Assembly: GCA_000711775.1 (NCBI GenBank)
Contig: ARYC01002009.1
Coordinates: 1-64,000 of the forward strand
Reading direction: 5' to 3'
From: Oxytricha trifallax
Lineage: Eukaryota > Ciliophora > Spirotrichea > Sporadotrichida > Oxytrichidae
DNA: 64,000 bases
Both the position numbers and the translations under genes were made by a program. Positions within the stretch are counted from its first letter, which is position 1. Every line of letters begins with the position of its first letter. This document shows, piece by piece, positions 1-12,718 of the stretch. The notes beneath the pieces were generated by a model. That model was not told where the DNA came from, did no database searches, and was given only the letters and a program-made list of their open reading frames with translations.

Positions 1-633
1 GAACCCCTAGGTAAGTATTGCTGCTATTGCTTAACTATTTGAATACAGCGTCATCAGCAGCTCGAGAGATGTCAAATCTGATGGTAAGGGTTCAGTAGTA
101 GGTTAAGAAGACTAAATTGGCAATACTGCACGAATAGTGGCTGGATCTGGAATTGTTCCATAAAAGATTTCAAGGCCAAACTCGAAATCGATCTTTAGAA
201 AGTTACGGAGGAAATCTTCCGCCTAGAGACAGCATATCTTTGATGTAAAGGAGTAAAGCATCGCTGCCACCCCTGTCAAATGCAGCGACAAATACAAGTA
301 TACTCAGCTGTCACCTATCCTAGAAGCCCCAGAGGGCAGTGCTCAATAGACATCCCTGCAGAAGCGCTTCAGCGCGATCAGAATATAGAGCTCCTCCAAG
401 AAATCCAGCAGCTAACCATAAACCCCTGTCAAATCTGCTTCTGTTCTCACTCCATTGGTCCAGAACCTGGCCAGTCTCAGACTATAATCAACTCAACGCA
501 AGGGCAGTGAGGTATTGAGCGCGAGTGGCAATGAAAATATGGCATGCATCACTCCCCGACGATTGTAGCTGTCCAGCAGGCCTCAAAGCAGCAGCTAAAT
601 CACAGATAATCGACAGGAAGGTAAGCAAATTCT
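1..633. other. GC-rich segment of unknown function at window edge
   Basis: This stretch is clearly richer in G and C than almost everything else in the window except 18.7-20.5 kb. With TAA/TAG read as glutamine, forward frames stay open for long distances but give Ser/Gln/Pro-rich sequence with no domain I recognise. It runs without a visible border into the decayed transposase at 634-1308, so it may be the 5' part of the same mobile element. Confidence 0.35.
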
Positions 634-1308
634 ATGGATTTTGACACTTTTATAGATGATTCTAAGTTCCCTTCGTCCATTAAGGGCAGTAATCAAGCAA
701 CCCAAGCTGTAGTCGATGCAGTTGAGGCCTTACCCTCATTCACCTATACTCCGATCGCAAACGCGAAGCAGCAAGTCAACCAGCGGTTGGGTCTTACGGG
801 GTCTTGGCTCGAAATCTCTCAATCACCAAGGAATCCACTAAGAGATAGCAATTTTCGATGAACTTTGTGGCAGCCATCACCACGGACCAGCTGATCTCCA
901 GCAAAATCATCGAGGGGGCCTTCGATGCCGTGCTGTTAGAGAACTTCCTCTATCACACCCTGAGCCAGCTGCGCACAGACAAGGATCTCGCCCAGAAGAA
1001 GATCGTGCTGCTCATGGACAACGCAGTCATACACAAGTATTCAGAAGTGCTGGAGACTGCTAAGAAGTTCAAGGTCACTGTCCTCTTCAATGCAGAGTAC
1101 TCACCCTGGCTTAACCCCATGAGCAGTTGTTCTCATACATCAAGAGCTGGAAGACAGGCAATAAGTATTTGGCCTAACTTTTCATAGGATCCACCTGGTG
1201 AAACGGCTTTCGCAGATTCTGAAGGCAATGACCAAGACAGACGTCAACAAGCTCTGGGCTTTCAGCGTGAAGAAGTGGTGCAGCACCATCAAGCATGGAT
1301 TTGTGTGA
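634..1308 (+). pseudogene. Decayed DDE transposase of the Tc1/mariner-IS630 superfamily
   Basis: From 858 the forward frame reads like the catalytic core of an IS630/Tc1-type transposase: a stretch ending LLMDNAVIHK (second catalytic Asp in the usual LDNA.IH context), then EYSPWLNP. In intact relatives this is followed by the catalytic Glu and an aromatic helix. Here the sequence after LNP continues as EQLFSYIKSW only after a frame change, and a further change leads to a tail ending at the TGA at 1306. A possible first-Asp motif (IFDE, about 850) is followed at once by the second block, so the usual spacer is missing. These breaks mark an inactive copy. The GC-rich composition differs from the TBE transposase at 44.5 kb, suggesting another family or a recent arrival. 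Superfamily is fairly secure; family is not. Confidence 0.6.
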
Positions 1309-1389
1309 GATTGATATGAAAGACGATGAGTTGGGGTGCAGGAACTATAGAAGCAACAATACAAACAGAAACAGCACTTGAATCGTCAA

Positions 1390-2784
1390 ATTTATTGATT
1401 AATTTTACAAACACTTTTAAGTTTTAATTTTAACTAATCAAACCAAAAATCCAAAAACCTCTCTCATTTTCGCTCATTCAAATCGCAATTTTGGCTCCTC
1501 CTCCACTAAAGCTGCAGAATTTGGTGCTCAAACAGTCGAGCAGGACTTGAAAGTTGCTGAGATGGAAGTTTTAAAACATGGAGAATACGATAGGGTCTCA
1601 AATTTGACGAAACACTCATCAAGCAACGAGTTATTGACCATTTATGGTGATTCCACTCTCGATCGATGAAATTTGGACACAGATTTTGATATCAGCTGAT
1701 GATTTTATCAAACAGACAGTAAAATTTGCTACCGGTCATTCAACTAGTGAATTTGACAAAAAAATTGAAGATCATGCTTTAAAATGAGCAATCTTAGTTA
1801 AATTACCAATGAATCTCAAACATTGAGCTTTAAGTGTTAAAATACAAACGAAATGTAAAGTTGGTTAAAATTAATATAATTAAATTGAATTTTGATTAAT
1901 TTATACAATTTCCTATTTTAATCTATTTTAGCAATAATATTTTATAAAGTTCACTTCTAAAATCTAATTCTTATCATTTTTTGCCTTCTAAATTTGTGAA
2001 ATATTATAAAAATAATATTTAATTAATTTATCCCCTAAATTAAATTCCTTTAATTTAGCTGAGTAGTAATATATTTTTATTTTTTTATATGCAAATCCAA
2101 TATTTTTTTTTTGATTTTGATAAAATTTTTAAAATTCTTAGCATCTTTAAAAATTCAATTAAAGAGATAGAGAGAGAAAATAAAAAATACCACAAGTTTT
2201 TTTTCTTCTTAAGGTATTGTTTTATTTTATTATATCATCAAATATAATATTTATTTCCTTATTTTTTATATAAAATTTTTGAATTATTTGTTATTTTTAT
2301 AATAATAGTGGTAGAAATTTAGTGGCTAAACTCTAGCTACCATCAGATTCAAACTAACTCTATTAAAACATTGAGTTGTATGCTTCCAGCTAGAATTCAC
2401 AAAAATAATTGAAAAGAGTGTAGAGTAGCAGGGCATAACTTTCGAGATTCAACTTATCAAGGCATAAAGAATTGCAGAATAATAATTATAACGATTCATA
2501 GCAAAGTTATTTCAAAGAGACTAAGAGGAAAGAGAGTGAAAAAACTTAAAGAGTAAAGTAAAGTGAGGGGGTTTATGATTCATTGCAAGATAAACAGAAG
2601 AAGCTTTTGAGGGAGTGGACTTAGGATGGGAGAAATTAAGAACCACTCAGCGGATGGGATATACAAGATGATTGATGTGTATTATAATAAATTATTACTG
2701 AATTTTGATTTAAAATTAAGAAATGATCTTGTAATTGATTCTAATATACTATAATAAATTATTAAATTAAAACATAAAGTAAAA
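1390..2784. other. AT-rich spacer, no convincing gene
   Basis: Very AT-rich DNA with homopolymer runs (for example the T run near 2100). A short patch at 1500-1800 gives open frames in two phases with some protein-like sequence, but nothing long enough to call. The last 100 bases precede the start codon of the gene at 2785 and probably hold its 5' untranslated region. Confidence 0.5.
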
Positions 2785-4116
2785 ATGGCATTGCCGAATC
2801 ATCAGTAGCAAATTCATTTGGAATTGAATCAAGAAGATACTTTGAAATTTCTTGTGAAACAATTTCACTTACACTACAAAAACCTTTTGTCTTTGAACTA
2901 TAAGCTACTCCGTTCTAAGAAAGATCAAAGAATCTAATAGTATGAGTTTATCTAAGATCAAATTCACTAGGAAACTGCAAAATTGCAGGATTCTTTAACC
3001 AAAATTGATAATTAATTGAAAAAATTAGATTAATCTCATGATGCAGTCAAGTATAACATTGTTGGTATATGCGATATTATTCGGCAATAGCAAAGATTGG
3101 CACTAGAAAATGTGCAGCAAAATGTTCATGAGTAGATGAACTTTTTTATGCAGAGCTAGATGAATAGGGATTTTATGGGAGGTGGGGCAGGGAATCAAAA
3201 TTTAGATCCCTTCAACTTCGGGTAAATTGGGGGAAACGAAAGACATAGAAGCAGCTTTGATGATGGGTTTGATTTCGTTCCTAATTTCAATCAAGCACCT
3301 CCAAGAGGAGGATAGCAAGTCCTCTCCCACAAACCCTCTATGGCTTTAGATGATGATCCACTTGGAATAATCAGCACTACTCATCAGAATCAAAACCTAG
3401 GTTAAGTAGCAGATTCCACTTCTAAAACAGATCTAGTCCTGAACTAAATCGATACTCATTTCAAGCAAGTTCATAATAATCAGCATTCAGTAGTTGACGC
3501 AAATATCAACAATGAACCTAATCAATCAGCCACAGCTAAGTCAGTCTCTGGAGCTTCTAAGCAGAGATCTTTGAATTAGTAATAGTAGCAACCACCACAA
3601 TCTAATTTCTTCGCAAATGCTCTTGGAGGAATGGACCCTGGAAACCAGATGGCTAACTTCGATTTCAATCAGGACTTAAATGATGATTTGGCTGACAACT
3701 CCAGGAGATATTCATATGGTAATTATAAGAAAATTACTGAATTCACCAATAAAATTATTAAAATATCATTGCAATTTATTATACAATGATATACTTCCAG
3801 ATTCTCCAAAGATGACTGACAATCAAGATGAGCTGATATAATACATTCATAACAATTTTAATTTAATTAATATCCACTTTATTTCAGCTTTTTTTCAATA
3901 TAACTCCTAGAATAGAATTAATTACTTATAAACCCACCTATGGATGAGATATAAAATTAAACACTTGGAATGAAAGGCATGTGTAGAGAGAAATTCAAAG
4001 AGCAACTTTACGATATGATAGTTGATATCAAACTTCAAATGGAAGCCAAATTATAGAAATAAAATTAAGTCTTAGACGAGTGTGAAAGATTTATTAACCA
4101 AAAATATTAATTTTGA
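2785..4116 (+). CDS. Glutamine/asparagine-rich coiled-coil protein, unknown function
   Basis: I do not recognise the family. The product starts MALPNHQQQ, has a helical charged N-terminal region of about 120 residues (coiled-coil-like), a Gly/Asn/Phe-rich middle with polyglutamine (TAG TAA TAG TAG CAA), and a short helical tail ending before the TGA at 4114. Two IESs can be placed. One is 3710-3800 with pointer ATTC; removing it joins RRYS to PKMTDNQ. The other is 3827-3942 with pointer GATGAG; removing it joins QDE to IQNQTLGM. Both restore one frame. About 15 codons are TAA or TAG, typical of this genetic code. Start choice: first ATG after an AT-rich leader, preceded by AAAA. A cytosolic scaffold role would be a guess. 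Confidence 0.65.
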
Positions 4117-4309
4117 TTTAATAACAAGTTACAAACAAATTCTATTTTAAAAAATACACATCTTTCTAAAAAAGAAATTTGTAAAAATTTTGTATGATAC
4201 TCAATTTTTATAAGTTGTAAAAGTAATTGGAATTGTTAAGTTTAAAATGAAATGTTGAGAGTAGATTAATAATATTTTGAAATTAATATCAGCATTTATA
4301 AATATAAAA

Positions 4310-6021
4310 ATGAGAATAAGTTTTCATGGCAATTCCATGATGAAAGGCAAAAATGCACATAAAAAAGGACTATTAGAAAATAAATTGCTTATCATAATTC
4401 TTCTGGGAATATTCTGTGGGATTGTACAGTCTTAGATTGATCCAGCTGTATTGACAACAAAGTGTAGGTCAGAATGTTTAGATACAAAGCCTGTTGACAC
4501 TTTTACAAAATTCAAATTATTTTTTTTATAAAATAAATCTTTTTCAAAGTTTTTTCTTTAGAAAATTGGCTAATTCTTAAAAGTCATAACTATCATAAAA
4601 TACATTTTCCATTAACACTTGGTATTTCTGTAGAAGCTCTAGAAATGAAGGTTACTGTTGCATGTAAGGCGACTAAACCGCAAATTGCCAACCCAACCCT
4701 GAGTTAGAAATCGAGTGCACCACTTCAATCGTGGCCAGTGGCGGCTTCACATTCATGAAATATGCATATTGTCCTCGAAGAACAAACATCTGTGGAACTA
4801 GCGGCTCAGTTCTTCACCCTTTGTTAAATTAAAATTAAAGTGTAAGCGTTCATAAAAGTATGACACTTGCGAATGACGATGTGTGCTACTGGTAGTTTAT
4901 AGTGAATACAGCTGCTTTCAAAATTAGTCACCCTAATATGGATGTTCAAGATCTCTACCTAAATGTTGTGCTTACTGTTTCAATTAAGATTAGCTCATTT
5001 ATTGTTGGTTTTTTTTCTCTAAATTATCAAATAATTGAACTTACTGGATCAACAAATGTAGTTAGTTATTTGGCTTAGGGAGTAATCACAAATGGAACTA
5101 ATTCGACTACAAACCCTGCTCCTAATACAGCTTTTAAATATAGAATGAATGAGAGTCAGAGTATTTTCTTAATTGCTTATCCAGACACGCAAGTCTCCAC
5201 CATCCCTGTCTCTTTAAATTTCACTTACAATCTCACAGCTGACTATGAATTACATAAATATTACCTCTTATTTTTTATAGATCATTATACTACCCAGTGA
5301 CCGGCATGACAACACAATTGTAAGCAGAGATATATCCAGATGTGTCTCGTTCTTCACTTTGGATTGCACTTGCTGTAATTGCTGCTCTAGGTCTCATCAT
5401 CATACTCATTCATAAAAATTAAACATATGAGCAGTTCCCCAAAACCCCTTATCACATTTATTTTACCTTTTGATTGTAACTTTTGTGATATGCTGTAAAG
5501 ACTTCGACCCTGAGAACGACTTTGAAAAACGCAGAAAAAGATTGGCAAAAGACAGAAAGAAGAGAGAAAAACAGTAGAAGAAACAGGAAGCAAAAGACGC
5601 TAAAAATAATAAAAAGACCACTCCTGCTAAGGCTACAACTACAAAGAAACAGGCTAATGATGACTATGGCGATGAATATTACGATGAGGACTATGGTGAT
5701 GAAGAGGCGCATCCCTCTAGAGGAAAGAACGCCAAGAAATCTAATACTTAAACCAATAAAAACACAAATGCCTCCAAGAAACCTGTAAAGAAGAGTCTGG
5801 AGACTGAAATCAGGCTGAATGATGATAAGAAGGGCAGGAAGAAGCAGTATGAGGAGAAATTCCTCCCAGATGAAGACGTGATTGTTATTACCTAGTAGTA
5901 TAAGCCAAAATTGTCTGAGGACAAATAAATAATTGTATATAATATTTTTAATTTATGTTAAAGTGTATCAGCAACCGTATATAATCTATAGAATTTATAA
6001 GTTTATATTAATGTTTTATGA
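4310..6021 (+). CDS. Single-pass membrane protein with Cys-rich ectodomain and charged tail
   Basis: Unknown family. The N-terminus has a basic stretch then a hydrophobic run (LLIIILLGIFCGIVQSQ), which looks like a signal peptide or anchor. The ectodomain has many cysteines (CRSEC, WYFCRSS, GYCCMQ, YCPRRTNIC) and several N-x-S/T sites. One transmembrane helix follows (SLWIALAVIAALGLIIIL), then a strongly charged Lys/Glu/Asp/Tyr-rich tail. Four IESs fit by pointer and frame: 4497-4614 (ACACTT), about 4983-5034 (AATT), about 5242-5294 (ACTA) and 5413-5495 (TAAA). The last contains a C4A4C4 motif (5437). The first clear TGA in frame is at 6019, but coding character fades after about 5930, so the true end may be nearer. 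Likely a surface or secretory-pathway type I membrane protein. Confidence 0.6.
5437..5448. repeat. Internal C4A4C4 telomere-type motif inside a small IES
   Basis: CCCCAAAACCCC followed by TTA. It lies inside the 83-bp IES 5413-5495, so it should be removed during macronuclear development. CCCCTTA also follows the C4A4 tract at the intact TBE end at 24246-24262, so this may be a fossil transposon end rather than a telomere. Confidence 0.5.
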
Positions 6022-6234
6022 GCTATTCTATACTATTCAATGTTAAATTATGAATTGTATATTTTATGAAAAGAGAAATAACAAATTAATCATTTTTATA
6101 TTTTTAAATTAAAGTTTTACTGTTAGAGTATTTTATCATCATTTGTGATAGAAAGAGAATGAATAATTATACCAAAGATTGTTTATTCTAATAAATCCTC
6201 TTCAACATATATATCTATTAATCTCTATATTGCA

Positions 6235-7548
6235 TCACAAATGATTTGTTTTATATTTTATTTCTATATATTATTGATAAATATGTTCTTAAATAAGTGG
6301 ACTTAGCATATATGTCCATAATGTTTTATAATTTTCTCCAAGTTTCTTTAAATTTTACTTTTATTGTTTTATTATAAGGGTGTAATCATTAATCATTTTA
6401 AATTTATGATTTGCAATGAAATCAAATTCTGATTAATCCCTGTTAAGCCACACTTGCTGTAGACATAAAATCAACCAATTTATTGTTAGGGTATCTATCA
6501 GACACCATATTTATATAGGTGAATTTTTTTAAATAAAAAATAGATCCAGAAAACTCTTTATTATATGCTTATTTTAAGCTCTCAGTAGAAAATAAGAAAA
6601 TAATAGTAACAAAACAAACCCCTAAAACATATTTCTCATGATCTATTGAAAAGCGTTAACGCACATTTTCTCAGTTTTCGTTAAATTCATGTATTTATCA
6701 ATTGATTTCTTGAGTGAAGGTTCAAGTATGTGAACTTCATGCATGTAGAAGTAGGTGACTATTATGCAGCAAATAGAAATCATCAAATATTCTCCATTTG
6801 GGATTGGCCTCAAGATACCCCTCTCAACGAGTAAATAGTAAAGGGCTTCGATTGCTCGAGGAAAAATTAAGATTTTTAGGAGGTTTAAATCGTTGGGGTG
6901 TGCTATCAAGAGGGAGAGGGAACTTAAAGCTGCTGCTAGAAATACTTGGGAGTCTCTGGATAAGTTTAGTTTTAGTCTTTACATTAAACTTATAAATATT
7001 AATTAAGATAATAAATTCTATATTGTGAAGGCTAAATGTTTCATAAATAAAATGGTTCTGAGGTTTAGGAATCTGAGAAGTTTATAGACAAAAGTAAGAG
7101 AAAAGCACATAACTCCAAATCTTAAAATGGGTTATGGTTTGTTCAAAATAGCTCTTATATTCAAACGTGAACTCACCAAAGTGAATAAAAGCTTAACTAT
7201 GAGTCCTTGCCCAAAGATTTTAAATGACTTAATAAGAATTTCCTTAAAATTCACATTTTTATAGTCTTTAAATCCGCGGACTGATTGATGTTAACTTTAA
7301 TTAACATGGTTCAAAACATTAGACCCTTGAGAGTATTCACTTTATCCAAAATTTTCTTGATCTTGATGTAGTAGTGAGATTCCTTGACTCTGATCCATCG
7401 AGTTTTTGTGATTGGTTCTCTAACCTCCAGCATGCTATGAAAGTTTTCTGGCATAAAATTTTGGCACTTTTTGAGCTTTGTCTTCGGTAGTATCTTTAAA
7501 AATAATCGAAGATTGGCAGTTATTTAAAGAGTCACTCGAGTTTCTCAT
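6235..7548 (-). CDS. TMEM135-like multi-pass membrane protein
   Basis: One frame is open from ATG (7548) to TGA (6235), 437 codons, close to the roughly 460 residues of animal TMEM135. The first 100 residues are polar. Several hydrophobic helices follow, then a conserved-looking core: FPRAIEALYYLLVERG, ILRPIPNGEYLMIS, then helices with YMHEVHILEPSL. The pattern 'alpha-helical pair, R-x-x-E-x-L-Y-x-L-V-E-R-G, x-P-x-P-x-G-E' is what I associate with TMEM135, a peroxisome/mitochondria-linked protein of the Tim17-related group. Gln codons include TAG and TAA. No IES or intron is needed, which is unusual here. The last 130 codons are very AT-rich and less convincing, so the true stop could come earlier. 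Confidence 0.65.
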
Positions 7549-7859
7549 TCTAAAAAACTTAAATTATGTTTAAATTAATTTATAACCAAATCAGATTTTG
7601 GAAAGAGAAAAGATAGTATAATGAATTGTAATTTTAAAGTTATAACAAAAATTAATTTAAAAAAATTTAATATTGTGAATAAATTCTTTAATGGTGAATA
7701 AAATTTTAATTATTTTAATGGAGTTTATTATTTGCTTAAATATCTACAAATCTCTTAAGAATTTTCTATTCTCTTAATATGTCCAATTACTTATGAAATC
7801 ATAAATTTAAAGAATAAAATAAATTGTATCTATTATAAGATTTGTAATCCTTTCGTTTA

Positions 7860-10800
7860 TCACAAATCTATAACACTTTCTGGCAGCATTAAATCATTAA
7901 AGATTAAGTCCTCAAACATATTGAAGATAAATTTACGAGCTTTCGGTTTGAATTTGTAAAGTGACAAAAGTACGATGACATGCTCAAAGATTTTAGGGTT
8001 GACAAACTGAGGCTTTTCCTTCTCACTATATAATCATTAAATTAAGACTCGTTGGATTTATTAGTATAACAAACTTACATTAATTTCTTGAGATCGTTTA
8101 GGGCTTGAATTTCTGTCACACCGTTGATTAAGTTTCCAATCAATTTCACTATCTCTGCTTCTTTCTCGTTACAATAAATGGTGTAAAATAATTTATTTCG
8201 ATATTAGAAATTACTTATAAGTGGTAAAACCTGATTCAATTTCTAGACTTTGGCCCAGACGTCATCTCTCTAAGCCAAGTCACCCTTGTAAGTGTAATTA
8301 TCCACTTTAAATAGCACTTGAGGATCCTTAGGTAGACATACTGATATGCCTGATGATTGAGAAGAAACCCAATTGAAGTACTTAATGTCATGCTATCCTT
8401 GAAAGGATTTGCACATTAATCCCATTATATAAATGCAAGTTCTATATAATTATTTGAGAAAATTTCAAATGGTAGACTTACCCTCGAATTGAGAGGATCT
8501 CTGCACTTTCAGCTAACTTTACAAGCTCTCTCATAATTTCTGCTTCTTAAATTACTTGATAACCATATTCAGTACTTCAATAAATGAAAATAATAATAAA
8601 TACCCTCTTAACATAATTTTTCAGCTTCTTAAGTAATTTAATTACATTTTATACTTCCAATGTGTCCAATTGCCCATAAAGCAGCTCTCTTTTTTATTAA
8701 AGGTGTATCTGGAGACATGATTTCCTGCTTGAATTGATAAACATCCCTCGTTTGACTTAAATAATTTGCTCCCTCTTCTGTTTTCACTAGTTCTCCATAT
8801 AAGTGAATGGGTGTTTTGATAATTTTAAACTTTTAAGGGAGTATTTGAAGTTTGTAAGTGATAGAATCCATAAAAACTTTGTTCGCCTAGAGATTTTGCT
8901 ACATCTAGTTATCTTCATGTTGAGGTACAATATTAAAGTACAAATTTTGTAAAAAATCATGATTCTATGCTTTTAAAAAGTTTGAAATAGAAAAAATGAG
9001 GCAGCTAGTTCATGCTTTTATCGTTTGTGTTGTTAGATAAAAACATGTTACTATTTCCAGTTTGGTAATTAGGAGAGCCTCTCTAGAAGTGAAAGATTAT
9101 ACCATTCTTAACTATTCTAAATTTTGTACCTTTTTATGGTTACTAACCTCCAGCATTCGCAGCTTACTTTAATTAATTCATAAAATTTAGATTTCTTTAT
9201 AATGCAAGAGTTAATAAATTTCTATTAAATTGTACTTATTTTTATCATTGACATCAGTGATTGTCCAATAAGGATCTTTGCATTCATTTGCATGTGAGTC
9301 TACATAGCAAGACCCCAATTTCATGCAAACAGAGATATAATAGTAGTTTTCAATTGGCATGCCATATAGCTTGCTATGTTTCCCAATAACTTTTCCAACA
9401 ATCTGAAGCTAGTTTAAATCAATTTTAAATTTTTTATATTTAGAGTTATCAGAGTCGCTTTCAATATAAGTCTAAAGCGCTTCTTAAACAATAATTTCGT
9501 TCTACAAATTCTCAACTTTAATGAAAATTTAGAATGGATATCTCTTCAGGATCATAAGTTCATTCCTGAAGTCATTTGAGTGCTCATAGATAGGTATCCA
9601 TATGTTCATTGCGTGCTGTTGTAAATGTGTGTTCATAGGGCTCATATTCAAACCTTCATAGAGACTTCTCTCCAATCTTAAAATATACTCCTAATTCTCC
9701 CTTTCCTTCCACTCTTGCATTTTTGCTTAAAGCCAACCTTCTTACTTCAACAAATTGAAGCCTTTCTGCGATCTCAAGAACTTACAAATAAAGAGTTCAC
9801 TCTAGTCTCCTCCCTTGAGTGAATCCAAGATTTTTTCGTTTATAATCATAAGTTGATTCAGTGAGTTCTAATCGAAGCAAACTTCCTCGAGGACGTCGAA
9901 TGCAGCAGCAGCTATTTCTTCATAGTTTCCGTAGGCAACGAGCTGATTTAGGAAGGGAAGACACCAATAATAAAAATCATTGAGGCCTGATCTGAATAGC
10001 ATGCGGAATAGCTCTATGATTGATTTTGCTAGGTTTGGAGAGCACTTTGTGATCCATGCTTCTAGCATTTAAAAAACAAACTTTAAGGATTATATAAGTT
10101 AAAATTCAATTTTCCTTGTTGAACTTGCAAATCCATAATCAAATCTAAACGAGATATTAAACATAGTAAGAACTTACGATTGAAGAATAATTTGGCAGAA
10201 GTGATCATAGTAACCATTATTATCTACCAATTACATCAAGTGATCAAATAATCCCAAAATTAATATTATATAACACAAAAATCAAACGTATTGTTTTATT
10301 TAAAATCATCTTATTTTTGGAAATATTTTAAAATAATCATATAATAAGAAATAAGTAAAAATACTTTTATTTCGTTTAGTAAGCAATCAGAATTAAGAAA
10401 TCTGAAATATTATTCATTTATTATAAATGAATTAGAAATTTTAATATGATATTTAATGATGCAATTTTTAATCGTAATTTATAAATGTATTTTTATTTTT
10501 TTTAAATATAATTATATAATTTTAATTTAAATAAGTGATAACATGTTCAAAGTTTTTTAATAATTAGCTTATAGAGATTTTTTCTTGTTTTTATTATATA
10601 ATTCTTAAGTTTAAAGCTTATATAAATAATAAATTTATTAAATATTTCTTAACTCAATCAAAATTTAAAATACCATTCCATTATTCATTATTCATATAAA
10701 TCTATGTCTGGGAGTTTATCTTGAATTTCTTGAGCAATTTGATTCCCTATACAATAATTCATTAGTATTAAGAATATTTTTACATCTTTAGTAGTTGTAA

Positions 10801-12060
10801 ACAATCCAAGCCATGAAATGTACTCTCTTAACATAGTCTGTGTCAACCTACTCTTAGTAAAGAATCTTTGATCGTCAGTTGCACCAATTTATGCTTATCC
10901 TTGTAGTAAAGTAAAATTAAAACATACATACATACCACCTGATCCATTTGCTCCCAAATTTTGATGCTAAAATATTTAGTTAATGTTAGTTTTATCTGCG
11001 ATTTCTTCTACCGTAGTTAGCTCTGCTTTAAACTAAGTAGTTGACTTCCCTCTCTAATATATCACAAATCTTACATTCTACAAATAATAAACTCTTTCTG
11101 TGATGAAAAATGTTGTCCTTATTTTCTACGAAAGTAAGTCCAAACATAAAAAACACTCCTGGAGAGCTGGACAGAGCTTTCTAACCTTCTTTGGAGCTTA
11201 GTAGTGTTTTTATCAGATTATACCCAGATCTAGCATACAGTAAATTTTCCTCTTTCTGTATTAAAGTTAATTAATGCAGCAACTAATATCCTTACCCATT
11301 CCATGTTGATAAAGTATTGCTTAGAAGGCATGAAAAAGTTCAAGATTCTTTTGATGAATTTGGTCTTTTTCATTACTTCCTCTAATCTGGCTGGCGTCAA
11401 TAAATTGCCTTCAAGGATTTCATTGATGATATACCTACTTTAATTATTTGAATTTTTCAAAATTTTTAACTGTTTTTGTAATCTTTTTGCTGTAGGACAC
11501 CAGACTGTCTAATCTTCAGGTTGAACTTTACATCGTCGATTTCAGAGAAATAAAATTGCTATAGTTAAAGATTAAGCATTAACATTATGAAGTAGTTATG
11601 AATATCGCTTACTTTTAAGTCAACGAGATAGTTTGAGATAACAGTGTTGAAAGGCAAGCCAAGCTGCATCGAGTTAAAATATTCGTAAACTCTCATGAAT
11701 AACATAGAAAAGTCTTTTGTTGTGAGCTATAAATAAAGTGTTGTTAGATAAGCAGATTCAAGTTTAAATATGAGTTATATAGGTTGATAAATATTATTTT
11801 AGCTCGAAAAACAATTTGTGAAAACTTACATTTTAATTACCACCAAAGATCTCATTATGTTTGGATAGTTCTAATGGATTTTTAAGGGAAATGGAAGACA
11901 ATTCTTTGATCATTTTTGTTGCTCTGGTCTAGAAAAGATTATATTAGATTATGAAATTAAGATTGGCTACTCACTCTAGTGTATTGATTTTCATGAGAGA
12001 AATCGGAAGCAATTTTTATTATTAATAAGTACAATAGAATTTGGGGTATTTGGATTATAT
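7860..12060 (-). CDS. RICTOR: Rictor (TORC2 subunit), block 1 of scrambled gene
   Basis: Reverse-strand segments encode the middle and C-terminal parts of Rictor, the HEAT-like scaffold of TOR complex 2. Family signatures in order: YIINEILEGNLLTPARLEE then TKFIKRILNFF (about 11.43-11.33 kb), LLYARSGYNLIKTLLSSKEG (11.24), FFTKSRLTQTMLREY (10.85), a helical block ending AAAAFDVLEEVCFD (9.87), QSELFICKFLRSQKGF (about 9.8), PIHLYGELVKTEEG and KKRAALWAIGHIGS (about 8.7, Rictor_V region), and GISVCLPKDPQVLF (about 8.3). The stop is TGA at 7860. Short GT-AG introns are common (for example after exon ends near 11630 and 11975). The N-terminus and several intervening pieces are absent here and lie at 25.1-26.8 kb, joined by pointers (see findings). 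12.06 kb is the highest point where I can follow Rictor-like frame. Confidence 0.8.
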
Positions 12061-12718
12061 AAATAAGTTTAAATCAAATTATAGGAAGTTTATTAGGCTA
12101 AATCTTTTTAACAATAGAGTTTTAAAGAGAAAATAAAATTAGCAGGAAAAATACTATTTTGTTATAATTCGAACTATAAATAAGAAAACCTTTCATAATT
12201 TAGTAATGAGGTAAAATAAATGAATTGCACGTTTGCACTATCATTCTAGAAAGAAGAGGAAATTTGCTAATTAGCAATTATTAAATTAATAATAGAATTA
12301 CTTATTAAATTAAACTAAACATTTAATTTTCCCATCTTTTACTGCCTATAATTTTTAAAGTATTTATCGATATTATTCTATTTTTTTAAAAATATATTTA
12401 ACTCATCAATAGTTAAGGGAAATGAGGCACATCTGGCAGTGAAATTATTCCAAATAGATATTATTATTACTCAGCAAGAATTTACTCTTTTTGTTCAAAT
12501 ATGACCCATAAGATAAAATATAGTGAAATAATTATAAATGCTTGAAGCAACAAGGCAACATAGTTATTCCATCATCTATTAGATTGAGAGAATTAAAAAT
12601 TATCATTGGTATTCTTATTGAGTTGGTGTCAGCACCAGCAATTTATAAAAGGCTTCGATTTTATAACAGTATTAATTAGTGTATATTTTATTGAATGAAG
12701 ATGGGAATATTGAATATA
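12061..12718. other. AT-rich spacer between Rictor block 1 and the Q-rich gene
   Basis: No coding signal I can defend. It contains the 3' flank of the Q-rich gene (its stop is at 12719-12721) and the upper edge of the Rictor block. Any remaining short Rictor segments here are below what I can detect by eye. Confidence 0.4.

Noticed and set aside
1500..1800. Short patch resembling a TAF12-like histone fold (SADDFIKQTVKFATGHS)
   Set aside because: Only about 30 residues, with no matching helices before or after; too little to call.
5458..5712. Hydrophobic reverse-strand open frames
   Set aside because: They are the complement of the Lys/Glu-rich tail of the forward membrane protein and show no family features.
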